NCBI GenBank assembly: GCA_003539625.1
Contig: DPOU01000002.1
Span: forward strand, 1-40,335
Direction of reading: 5' to 3'
DNA: 40,335 nucleotides
DNA from: Acholeplasmatales bacterium
Lineage (GTDB): Bacteria; Bacillota_I; Bacilli_A; ML615J-28; CAG-313
Of the stretch, positions 12,201-17,284 are shown one piece after another. A program made the position numbers and the translations under genes. A model generated the notes under the pieces. It was not told the DNA's origin. It worked only from the letters and a program-made list of their open reading frames with translations, and searched no databases. The first letter of the stretch is position 1, and each line of letters begins with the position of its first letter.

Positions 12201-12981
12201 TGTTATCTTTACCACTTGCTAAATCATCAAGCATAGCTTGTGTCTCAGGTGTTGCAGTGTTAAGAACATTACATAAACCAGAAATTGGTGTAAACAATAC
12301 GATAATTAAGAAAATACCTTTTAAGGTTGCAGCGAAAGCACCCCACCAACGTCTCTTACCTTTTGGCTTTTGTGGTATTTCGTTTGCTTCTTTTACGATT
12401 ACCGCTTCATCAACACCTTTTTCACTGCTAGTCACTACAACTTGTTCTGAGTCTTTTTCTTCTGTTTCTTCAACTCCAGCTTCAGTTTCACTTCCAGCAG
12501 CAGCTTTTGCTAATGCTTTACGTTTCTTTGAACCATTAATGATTAAGCCAATAATATGTGTAATTAATCTTATTATTGGGCAAATAACCACTACCGCAAT
12601 AGTACCTACTATCAAACCGATAGCACGTGCTAAGCAAGAAACCACAGCATAGAAAAGCGTGTACGTTTCCTTTCCTTCAACTAGTAATACTTTACCATTA
12701 GGAATGTTCAATCTAGCATATGCTAAAATTGCATCCCAAACAGTTGTAATAGAATTATCGTTAATATTCATTGCTTTCGCAATAGATTGGCCGTATTTAG
12801 CGTTTAATAACGTTGCCTCATCTCCGAATACTAACCAAAATAAAACTAGTAAAACAATGAAAACGGCGATACACTTAAGTTCTCTCTTTAAGCCTCCAAG
12901 AAAGCCCCAAAGTGCGAACAAAATTACTAACACTAGTAATCCCAAACCAGCGAATAGTAAAATTTGATTAAAATCCATCAT
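274..12981 (-). CDS. Giant CvpA-domain membrane protein with about 20 helical repeats (4235 aa)
   Basis: The N-terminus has a CvpA (colicin V production family) layout: hydrophobic segments at about residues 8-28, 35-53, 105-128 and 130-150 with a GGLKRE turn after the first. A charged, Lys/Arg-rich linker follows (about 152-216), then another membrane segment (about 217-240). The positive linker suggests it is cytoplasmic, which would place the remaining 4000 residues outside the cell. That part is almost wholly alpha-helical and built from diverged units. A short motif, hydrophobic-[D/N]-[W/F/Y/L]-x-x-[E/D], recurs at about residues 482, 664, 849, 1034, 1228, 1423, 1612, 1796, 1979, 2176, 2353, 2532, 2711, 2894, 3078, 3270, 3457, 3779, 3942 and 4115. 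CvpA proteins are usually under 250 residues. The start has GAGGTG just upstream; ATG at 12981 or the adjacent ATG at 12978 would serve. No wall-anchor motif was seen at the C-terminus. Function is unknown; an envelope role is inferred. Confidence 0.85.
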   Translation of the reverse strand: MMDFNQILLFAGLGLLVLVILFALWGFLGGLKRELKCIAVFIVLLVLFWLVFGDEATLLNAKYGQSIAKAMNINDNSITTVWDAILAYARLNIPNGKVLLVEGKETYTLFYAVVSCLARAIGLIVGTIAVVVICPIIRLITHIIGLIINGSKKRKALAKAAAGSETEAGVEETEEKDSEQVVVTSSEKGVDEAVIVKEANEIPQKPKGKRRWWGAFAATLKGIFLIIVLFTPISGLCNVLNTATPETQAMLDDLASGKDNKKNTANSDSAIDMLFEFSKAYENSGIGKFVEGSSYFFGKSFSESMFNNITRIETKNQILNLGDELSTLVKATNELNGKTDVESLTDEEVARVMDALKNSKLLVEVMPVAIEYAYEIDDIKKLISDANQAAAFLDLRYNNWKSDLSIILDTVKEAYKLDIFPLKDFNYLTMDSDQLRKALNVFSSAEVSGKALEIASNVATELDVVKEKVGDITISNLLTIDWAKEINTLVDAYELFQKFGIDTFKDFDFNAFIKEVLNTETKKNTAFELVDKVLDLQILETALVPTAVGYLSKQEKFSEILADANQTNEFAELGKVVSINDIRTLVHSAKLATNAVDFTDYPNINVDYFAIDETVLRDTVNELARIASLNQIAQVGSKIALSIEKVKEYTGNLNETIDLTNVNWSTDFNSIVDMYAEFKKLGYKSMDDFKAKEWNKQLETILNDEQKYENVKVVLTKLVGLDLYNAAGGEAIQNVLNKMFSKNAPKFENILELTGLTADQWQEDINRILEIAKAASDINALESFNPFDYKNLDLVSDEAVEKLKLIVDRALALNILGNDEIKNNLLAAAINQYQLLIGITSDKFAGTDWKNESNLILEVIDAYAKLNKVEGFDIYDIQNIKWQELLESDDFIDAVVDALEALVDSNVLIKLMPNLLDEHLMPMLDKIEGMDDSRLFQDIFDKVGSEELVKEVTKLINLVKDINKLNVLNAGKDGVGAIDLTQTEALKNIIAGIFDSKLISGYEGRVIRIILKLTKVLDIPKDSLTYQELISIDYTGEKEKLIDFVDAITPVLQDETFKLVDEEGKFKLDPKFWAENKNAQTLLEGIKKLFGTYGTEDEGSKLIAVLLPDIYDKYIEEPNRIPEDFVEIVDVLDVTNASGEVLTHDLRCLIYVLEQLVSINAQSFLDDGNIEINENLKVVLANVIDALHEIELIHGSESETLTWGVNYVAKLVKVDVTASKYDFEGIDWQAEKANYKDIINDIVDLAIANNVKDYKQLVEVIDGIIKVTDTTYVTDANANELLNILDKIVDVKVIDAIIPLAVKFGVKTLGEKGYTVDYINSLTNEELVEDFHSIVNIAHIAVDDLEIVKYYNKKFANDLELPNEDAVKSLVKPILELNVINKAEGKLATMLYNKLMEQLTKNSEEDKEFFLTAEDFKFETIDWVNEETTIIAIIDAIYDAARINSLDTLGSISDFIKNQGYKEAKYHNDRTGRVLTALLRNIKDSQIIANIIEKCYKFGLSLAESSGVVPFSINGMADLSKELLIADIDVLADILDEAIEFGALQYIDDKDIVGIDATIAGKIVKHLYQLNVVKENIELLAYRAMNYYLGLFNDKNGTNITVHYSEIQSVDFANEFEVIGNAVSALDVLLKEKALTSISSIKKLFENKGYNNADFFTVVTGEALSSVLNSLADSQLLELVIVDFANFGIDKLKDKADLTPLKDAFTAEELVADIKAISGAIVPAIQANLVGLAFKAPVEELVINLEAYRQIVNEIQSLNVINKKYDVLASILGNKLLEALKSNDTFNENDFTGMSFAEDASAIMEALDYLRVALESTDLTTVSDITNLFKDNKYKLYAYENIVNPLASAIESLLGAKTVSVFLKPMARIGLDKVSEKLPELELDFLLNHVDKEELVSDGRLLVAYVRDAMDLGVLELVRTNDIANFDVLKLADMVEGLYEFNILHENMPRLLENVLKYLDKKVKIDLVFEANDFAGINYQEEFGRLADIIREVKPLMESVNYKSLSNLTNCIKNKDYTVKNFFNQTAYNALINMIDKVADVETIVIISPRLVDYAVNEVYKKDIDIRFIQDGSYVKELIAQDVHTIANVARIAYSFGIIDLLFDNELANIDEVAINQMIGELANLNVLNLYYSKFVMVGLDYLETKVLSKNDTKAGEQLTKAIKNIKEEDFVGINLADDFAGLQNVVTAVKKLMNAKNIVSYTDVMLFLDAKDYNKKEFYDVETGEILAEVIRSASDVKTIAAIVKAGSEGILGEYEVTSTLTRDEVALDIRAIADLIVPAIKSDLIGLAFKESYKELELHIDEYKQMLAALEDTYILNKAYDKVANDVMTLVLKKLNAKQKVAISDFEGITYKAELPHLLSALDEFKSLITNTNIKTVNELLDFIKDKSYKTEEYATRENADLVLNMVNAIVDTRTLQVLLPVLTQHISNYLNAKKNLDVRYLFEYATSEELTADVKAIINCAYELVDDNMIAFALFKGEIDLTDFSSINNAIDTIHSLNILKYNKGELVNTILEKLKITETPIDLSDVDWDTENANIHVLVDNVQRLLSVYGANTLPLIKAMDLSKFVKIGKNSNEYFDILANITNVLSNSKLFEKTALIVAPKYLKADSKYAALTNIHTIYANGVELTTDLANLSTVLGIVRDLDLNGFLRNGNDYPFNKVDEITTLINLVCNTYYLNNENRLSEIIACVDKLVKQDLSVVDVAGIDLASDAPKFVEMYEFFVEITNNKYWTLVNSSSKFDAKLLVQAKVMESALDIVNKFMETTIYDKTGFSPIILLLPLIEKKLPAYYEALDLDNLTKATVEHDATYIQNIIKTLNDLDIVDLAKSQDYYSSDVHDAIRSILDDIYSLEILKGHSNALFNLLADDLFNNKKLDGIGIPRNTLRFNETDFVADKAYIETIIDELYQLFARENIHSKSDLTDFINSLKNKAGLESFFAQQANVDTLENIMAALAKLTLVKENAFNIMNEVVYPQVENKKPNYAKYFDFSMSTEQELLDDIQTSATIIRILNQLGVARILNDELIPYDNEILIKELLTALGQLNYVDAHKDAVVDLIAKFNLPISLDALRSDEFNFKADMAVLAQAYPKLVEYLTSAENKIVRYSDIKKFVKGEIKVDRKLLGGMKEHARSLVEAYKDLINLTSLTLLVPELVDYATPKVPEKYRGIIEAMSFDTLTFEQIHSDLAMSVMLIENGLDLRLYNAYKNKNLTLTGYVNSAYFGTVVTRAELIGATVTAIEDMYCFNDYASLLMEVIDIMGVDTTNVDLSSVNWDVEFDNLRTLIIEGISVLDNMNLNDVSEIKAYLKNLNKKNIKDEAKSFAKKVNFESLETIMNALDNSEVFNQLFKPLYNKYISSKVPARLAEIGDLTNYEISDLDEDMHRLALIVSALKEIKAVPGSIKDNAQSDECVIPAQVVIEQFFALNFLEFKKQAIVRLVDSYVSFMDLSTLDLSGVDLASDGVILKQYAKEILTVVVESKLNPSVRQLGNQLLMKYAISLYNGSMDTQLFKTVLYWGYDKYVAPRVANRHYVSKYTTNEETADQIAIEIGNMLQGLLEMGFFSNDGVDFTNKAATDKLFGIFENVYNFSGKKMNAILKLKDNMDVLGIIPLDYSSLNTAQEKAAIKETLKVARKLFARLGELTADPVATLAKKDVQNEITDLFTNMFASSIAEQLAMPVARGIVTIFTRGIQEITILENVTCDQFVNVVLPDVFELVEKAQVVLGGSKKIDYTNTVAISSVVEVLVHRTTFYNNVEELMKYAFYILGVDVRSEDFSDVDWNSEYVALDKALVAMKDVMVNVDIHNSATYKNNDFLTALSVALPHFNNSKVLPKVARQLAEKVASRKGTRFDSYINHLYRSDYTNDLLMADYRLLPQLIQAVVELNYFGTGIDYSNFDSAETILDIFFKLHYFKGIEAEVLTKLAKRVDLVKDYEIDFYAVTDWSVEGPELVKVVSELAKLGHLVDVKNLSEDDFSRAEVQNQFVILVDAMSKSIIGRQILPKYYENEIETKLGSSEYTGIIDFSLPEFTPDKWAAEFEKLFNAYNILKKCGYGTSTGKMSIADARDVLVIFFGTRADKSLGVLAATTNPKLWVTRLYNNNVIVVPNNATIDLSSDRDWEEEPYALIDALEQMINFTDSEGNFSYANVYACDDENKLYSFFNAIVNCDGVKAAMMPMIVNAMASDTNIKDSVVAAGLIDEDFKAEYDAYMANGSFDENYWTTSKLEAFANAIAQANK

Positions 12982-13015
12982 TTTTCACCTCTTTTTTTCA
13001 TGACTTTACTTACTT

Positions 13016-13044
13016 ATTTTACCAAAAATCTAATTTTTTTGCAA
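13016..13044 (-). promoter_or_regulatory. Promoter of the giant gene
   Basis: On the minus strand, -35 TTGCAA (13039-13044) and -10 TAAAAT (13016-13021) are separated by exactly 17 bases, about 35 bases upstream of the start codon. This is a good sigma-A match. Confidence 0.75.
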
Positions 13045-13054
13045 GCGTTTTTAA
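13039..13054 (+). promoter_or_regulatory. cre-like site over the -35 box
   Basis: TTGCAAGCGTTTTTAA matches the published cre consensus WTGNAANCGNWWNCAW at 15 of 16 positions and overlaps the -35 element of the giant gene. CcpA-type repression is the inferred role. Confidence 0.5.
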
Positions 13055-13220
13055 CTATGAACTGATAATTTGGCAAATATTTGAAAAAATAGTCGATAAA
13101 CAAAAGCTATTTTTGGTTATTTGTTGCTAATATAAATAGGAAAATTTCATTAACCATAAAAAATATAAATACTTGCCATAAAAAGCATATGAATAATATT
13201 AAATATTTATTCCGTAATGT
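13055..13220. other. Intergenic, no gene seen
   Basis: AT-rich sequence between the giant-gene promoter and the terminator of the Ig-like gene. No ORF with a binding site and no convincing RNA structure was found. Confidence 0.5.
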
Positions 13221-13257
13221 CAAAAAAAGGCATGAACCTTTATCAAGTTCATACCTT
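13221..13257 (-). terminator. Terminator of the Ig-like secreted protein gene
   Basis: On the minus strand, AAGGTATGAAC pairs with GTTCATGCCTT (one wobble) and is followed by seven T. It lies 12 bases past the stop codon at 13269. Confidence 0.85.
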
Positions 13258-13268
13258 GTATTATTACT

Positions 13269-14534
13269 TTATGGTCTAACTATTAAAACAATTTTTGAAA
13301 CAATTGTTGGATTACTCTTTAATGTACAAGTAATAATAACAACACCTGCTTGTTTTGCAGTAACAGTTCCATATTCACTAACTGTTGCTATATCGTTGTT
13401 ACTAGATGTAAAGTTATATTTAAGTCTTGATTGACTTGGTGCATTACCACCTAAGAATAGGCATCTTGTATAACCTACAGAAAGAGTTGTTCCACCATAT
13501 TCACCACCGTTTTGTAATACTTCTGTACCATATGTAGATGCACCTTGTGGATCACATAAAATATCAAAATTAGTTATAGTGAAGAATTTGCTACAAACTT
13601 TTCCATCACTTGTTGTTACTGTAACTTTGTATTGGCCTTTTCTCCAGAATATAAATTCATTATCTACAGTTCCTTTTTCAACATACGCTGAATCAAATGC
13701 TTGATATTCATAACTAATATTAGATATTCCTAAATTAGTAGGATAGCTTACTTTTACGCCTGCCCAAGTATAATCACAATTATTTAATGGTGTTATAACT
13801 TGATTATTCCAATTCTCTAATGTGATAAATGAAGAATTCTTTTCAATAATAAAATACCAAGTTCTTGATTCATTTCTAAATTTATTTTGAATTTCTAATT
13901 CATATTCTCCAGGTTCTTCTACATACCAGAAACAGAAATCACTTTGAGTTTTAACTTCACCAGTTCTTAAATTTCTTAAGATGCTATATAGATATTGGTC
14001 ACCATATCTGAAAGTATCCCATTCACAGAAGTCTACTCTTTCATATACATATTGACCTTCAACATAATTAGTGCTGATTCTATCTGATGTTATAATAGAA
14101 CGAGATATATACATACTTACTGAAGTAAATCCACCAGAATAACTTGTATCATCGCCTGTTTTATATCTAAAAGTAACAGTGCCGCCTAAATCAAATGTTT
14201 GAGTTTGGCCGTTTTCAAGATATATTGTATCACTAATTGGTCTTTCTGGAACTACACCAATATCTGGAACCCAAATTTCAAAATAACCACCAGATGTTTC
14301 ACCTGTAGTATCCATATATGTTACAGATATACTATTAGATGCAACCTCAATGTATTGTTGGTTTTCTTTTTTTATATGTACTATCTGTCCGTTATCAAAA
14401 GTCAAAATCCAAGGTGTCATTTGTTCAATTGCATTAGCAGATTCAGCTTTTGCACTCAATGTGCTAGAAAATAGCCCCAAACTGATAATCATTGCAAATA
14501 CAATTGCAAGCATAAGTTTTTTAACACTTTTCAT
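13269..14534 (-). CDS. Secreted Ig-like (Big_2) domain protein
   Basis: The 421-residue protein starts with a clear signal peptide: Lys-rich n-region, hydrophobic core at about residues 8-27 and a cleavage site near AKAES at about 29-33. The rest is beta-rich and low in charged helices. The C-terminal 95 residues carry the bacterial Ig-like group 2 pattern, including NNDIATVSEYGTVTAKQAG followed by hydrophobic strands. Several Cys residues occur (DFCEW, DFCFW, NNCDY, VCSK, ILCD, TRCLF, ITCTL), unusual for a Gram-positive secreted protein. No LPXTG or other wall anchor is visible, so it is either released or held by partners. The ATG has a strong GGGAGGGG site. It is a single-gene unit between two CvpA-type genes, with a consensus promoter upstream. 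Surface or adhesion function is inferred from the fold only. Confidence 0.8.
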   Translation of the reverse strand: MKSVKKLMLAIVFAMIISLGLFSSTLSAKAESANAIEQMTPWILTFDNGQIVHIKKENQQYIEVASNSISVTYMDTTGETSGGYFEIWVPDIGVVPERPISDTIYLENGQTQTFDLGGTVTFRYKTGDDTSYSGGFTSVSMYISRSIITSDRISTNYVEGQYVYERVDFCEWDTFRYGDQYLYSILRNLRTGEVKTQSDFCFWYVEEPGEYELEIQNKFRNESRTWYFIIEKNSSFITLENWNNQVITPLNNCDYTWAGVKVSYPTNLGISNISYEYQAFDSAYVEKGTVDNEFIFWRKGQYKVTVTTSDGKVCSKFFTITNFDILCDPQGASTYGTEVLQNGGEYGGTTLSVGYTRCLFLGGNAPSQSRLKYNFTSSNNDIATVSEYGTVTAKQAGVVIITCTLKSNPTIVSKIVLIVRP

Positions 14535-14574
14535 ACTTTATTCCCCTCCCTCATATGATATAGTGTACTAATAT

Positions 14575-14595
14575 GGGTTCATTTATTTTAAACCC
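14575..14595. repeat. Hairpin at the start of the Ig-gene leader
   Basis: GGGTT and AACCC arms (six pairs when the flanking T/A is included) enclose an 11-base AT loop. It begins about seven bases after the -10 box, so it would be the first element of the transcript or an operator at the start site. Confidence 0.4.
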
Positions 14596-14601
14596 ACTTT
14601 G

Positions 14602-14630
14602 ATTATATATTAATTTTTTTACTGTGTCAA
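14602..14630 (-). promoter_or_regulatory. Perfect consensus promoter of the Ig-like gene
   Basis: On the minus strand, TTGACA (14625-14630), 17 bases, TATAAT (14602-14607): a full match to the sigma-A consensus. The leader to the ATG is about 60 bases. Confidence 0.85.
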
Positions 14631-14640
14631 TTCTATTTTT

Positions 14641-14690
14641 AATAAAATACAAATTAGCTCATTTTTATCACAAATAATTTGTATTTTATT
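14641..14690. repeat. Perfect 16-base inverted repeat upstream of the promoter
   Basis: AATAAAATACAAATTA (14641-14656) is exactly complementary to 14675-14690 across an 18-base spacer. It ends about 11 bases upstream of the consensus -35 box. There is no adjacent T-run longer than four, so a terminator is less likely than a protein-binding site. Confidence 0.55.
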
Positions 14691-14751
14691 GTATAACAAT
14701 GTCTAACACGTTGTTTTTTTGTTTTTTTATGTAAAAATATAAGACAATGTC

Positions 14752-14779
14752 AAAAAAACGAGTATTTCTACTCGTTTTT
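14752..14779 (-). terminator. Terminator of the 815-residue CvpA-like gene
   Basis: On the minus strand, AAAACGAGTA pairs perfectly with TACTCGTTTT around a GAAA loop and is followed by more T. It abuts the stop codon at 14779. Confidence 0.9.
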
Positions 14780-17226
14780 CATTCTGTTATACCAAAATAT
14801 TTTAATATGTCTACCGCAACTTCTGTATCTTGTAATTTCTCTAACAACTCAGTATTACCACTAATGCTATAGTTTTCTTTATCTTCAGAGTTTTTGTAAT
14901 CAGTCAATATTTCTTTTACAACTTCAGACTCTTTTTTCCAGTCAACATTTTCATCAATGATTAAATCATTATTATTGCAAATTGTATGAACCATATCATT
15001 TAACAACTCAGTATTGTTTGATACTTCATCTAATTTTTCAAGAGAAGAGGCTAATTCATTTATATCAATATCTTCAACACTACCTAATGTACTGTTAACT
15101 TTTTCTAGGGCATTTGCTACATCTATCATATTTCCAACTGTATCAGAATATTTGTAGATATTTTCACTAGTTGAAAAATCATATTTTACATTACCATTTT
15201 CATCAACTGGATTTATATCTAATCCATCAGGGCCTAAAGCCTTAGTAAGAATAGTTCCAACTATTCTTGAAGAAATAACTGAAGTGCTTGCTTTTTTCAT
15301 TAATGCTGAAACTTGACTTCCTTCTAATTTACTTACGTCAATATTATTTTCTAAAGGATCACTACCAAAAATAGTTTCTGCTTCTTTAATAATATTAAAC
15401 AATGTTGCAAATTCAGCCGTGAAAGTGTTACTGATTATTTGATTTTTTTCATTTTCAGTAAATGATAGTTCATATCCTGCATTTTTTATGATTGCATCAA
15501 CAATCGTAAAAACATATGGTTTAGTTATTTCACATTTTTGCATGTCATCTAATAACATTGCAAATTTTTTTGAAATTTCTTCATAGTCACTTAAACTACT
15601 AATATCAACAGTAATGTCTTTAATTTCGTTACCAATTACGAAAATATCTAGTATTACATTTTTTAGTAATGGTTTTTCTTTTTCAAAATCAATTTGTGTA
15701 GTGCTATCTTCATATTCGATGTATTTGCTTAAATCGGTAATGTTAACTATTGCTTTAAATATTATTCCTTCATTACCTTCAATAATTTTAAGGTCTAAAC
15801 ATTTGTCGATAAAATTTTCTACTTTTTCACGATTGCCAGGAACGTTAACATCGATTAAAACGTAATTACCTTCTTCATCCTTATCAAAAATCTTTGATTG
15901 GTTGATAAGATTATATATTTCACATAGTGTAGCAATATCAAGTGGCAAATAATTTTCAACATATTCTAAAGTTATAACATCTTTTAAGAAGGCATAATCA
16001 GAATCAGTTAAAGATTCTTGTAAGTGATAATATACAATTTTAGGAAAGCACTCCTTAAATAATTGAGAATCATTTGAAAGTTTTAAGGCCTCTGATAACT
16101 TGTTAGTTACTTCTTCGTCGTTCAATAGTGTTTGAACATCATCAATTTTTTCTAAATCCATTGCTTGTAATAAGTCATATACAGTTTCAAAAAAGTTTTT
16201 AGTTTTTTTGATATCTTCATTTATATCGATATTCTTTAGTTTTTCAAAATCAAAGTTATATCTTTTAATAATTTCATTATCTTGGTTACTTTCAAGCATT
16301 CCAATAACTGGTTTATATAAAGTTGATATTATTGTACTATTGCTGAGACAATTAATCATCATTTCAATATCGCTTTTCTTAAATGCATCTACTTTTTCAT
16401 TTTTATCACTAGCGTTATCTAAATCCTCTTTTATTTGAACAAATCTACCCAAATTAGGCATAATTGGATCTAAATCCTTAATTACGTTTATTTCGCCATC
16501 GCCTATTTTAATTTTAGTAGAACTACCAAAACGTTTTGCGGGGAGGGCAAAATAACCATCTTTTGATTTTCCAATTGAAGTAGTTACTTTATAAATTATC
16601 GATGAAGAAGAAGCATCATTTATTGCAGCTGATGGTGCTGAATATTCGGTACTAACAGAAGATACTTCATTTAAAGTTTTTTGAGCAATTTCTTCTATTC
16701 CATATAGTGGTAATAATAAGAAATAAAAGAATACTAGAAAGCCACAAAAACTTATTAACATTCCACATAATCTACTAGTTAAGCTAGGTTTTGCGTCAAA
16801 CTTTTTGCCAATAATACCTGAAACTACCATTCTTATGATGTTACCAACAACAACTAATAAAAAGAATGATAGAATCACAGTAATAAGAAGTTGAACCACT
16901 GATATCAAGATATCTTCGGTCATTACATCTAATCCAGTTGAAGTCATTTGCTCAGTCTTTCCATCAAACATTGAATTTGCTACTTGAGTTTTAACAAATT
17001 CATTAACTGTTTGATCTCCTGTTATGAAACTGATTTTTGAACCAACTAATTTTGTTGCGAGAGGTTTTGCAATAACAAAAGATAAGATAAGCAATATTAA
17101 CTTAACAACAACATCAATCACTGATTTTATAACTCCTTTTTTAAATCCTCTTATCAGATAAAAAATCATGCATACAAGTGTTAATACATCTATACCTATG
17201 AAAATAAATTTTATAGCCTCATTCAT
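14779..17226 (-). CDS. CvpA-domain membrane protein with helical C-terminal region (815 aa)
   Basis: This has the same plan as the giant protein to its left. Four membrane segments sit in a CvpA-like domain (about residues 6-25, 30-53, 108-140 and 148-175) with the family's GFKKG turn after the first. About 600 mostly helical, acidic, presumably extracytoplasmic residues follow. The short aromatic/acidic motif of the giant protein is present: FDFEKL near 328, IDFEKE near 514 (about 186 residues later, the giant's period) and VDWKKE near 763. CvpA family members are normally much shorter. The start ATG has GAGGGAA upstream; the stop is TGA, confirming TGA is not Trp here. Its promoter lies in the 3' end of murA. 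Function is unknown; relatedness to the giant protein is inferred from layout and motif, not from an alignment. Confidence 0.8.
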   Translation of the reverse strand: MNEAIKFIFIGIDVLTLVCMIFYLIRGFKKGVIKSVIDVVVKLILLILSFVIAKPLATKLVGSKISFITGDQTVNEFVKTQVANSMFDGKTEQMTSTGLDVMTEDILISVVQLLITVILSFFLLVVVGNIIRMVVSGIIGKKFDAKPSLTSRLCGMLISFCGFLVFFYFLLLPLYGIEEIAQKTLNEVSSVSTEYSAPSAAINDASSSSIIYKVTTSIGKSKDGYFALPAKRFGSSTKIKIGDGEINVIKDLDPIMPNLGRFVQIKEDLDNASDKNEKVDAFKKSDIEMMINCLSNSTIISTLYKPVIGMLESNQDNEIIKRYNFDFEKLKNIDINEDIKKTKNFFETVYDLLQAMDLEKIDDVQTLLNDEEVTNKLSEALKLSNDSQLFKECFPKIVYYHLQESLTDSDYAFLKDVITLEYVENYLPLDIATLCEIYNLINQSKIFDKDEEGNYVLIDVNVPGNREKVENFIDKCLDLKIIEGNEGIIFKAIVNITDLSKYIEYEDSTTQIDFEKEKPLLKNVILDIFVIGNEIKDITVDISSLSDYEEISKKFAMLLDDMQKCEITKPYVFTIVDAIIKNAGYELSFTENEKNQIISNTFTAEFATLFNIIKEAETIFGSDPLENNIDVSKLEGSQVSALMKKASTSVISSRIVGTILTKALGPDGLDINPVDENGNVKYDFSTSENIYKYSDTVGNMIDVANALEKVNSTLGSVEDIDINELASSLEKLDEVSNNTELLNDMVHTICNNNDLIIDENVDWKKESEVVKEILTDYKNSEDKENYSISGNTELLEKLQDTEVAVDILKYFGITE

Positions 17227-17255
17227 CTTTATTCCCTCTTTCTTTAATTGTGTTT

Positions 17256-17284
17256 ATTATACCATATAAATTACTTTTATTCAA
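17256..17284 (-). promoter_or_regulatory. Promoter of the 815-residue gene inside the murA 3' end
   Basis: On the minus strand, TTGAAT (17279-17284), 17 bases, TATAAT (17256-17261). The -35 box overlaps the murA stop codon, so this gene can be transcribed alone as well as by read-through from murA, which has no terminator of its own. Confidence 0.7.

Noticed and set aside
380..12967. Many plus-strand frames of 60-158 codons opposite the giant gene
   Set aside because: They lack ribosome binding sites, have low-complexity Ser/Leu/Ile composition and mirror the codon pattern of the minus-strand gene.
14199..14571. Plus-strand frames opposite the Ig-like gene start
   Set aside because: Antisense to a signal peptide and leader with a consensus promoter; no binding site.
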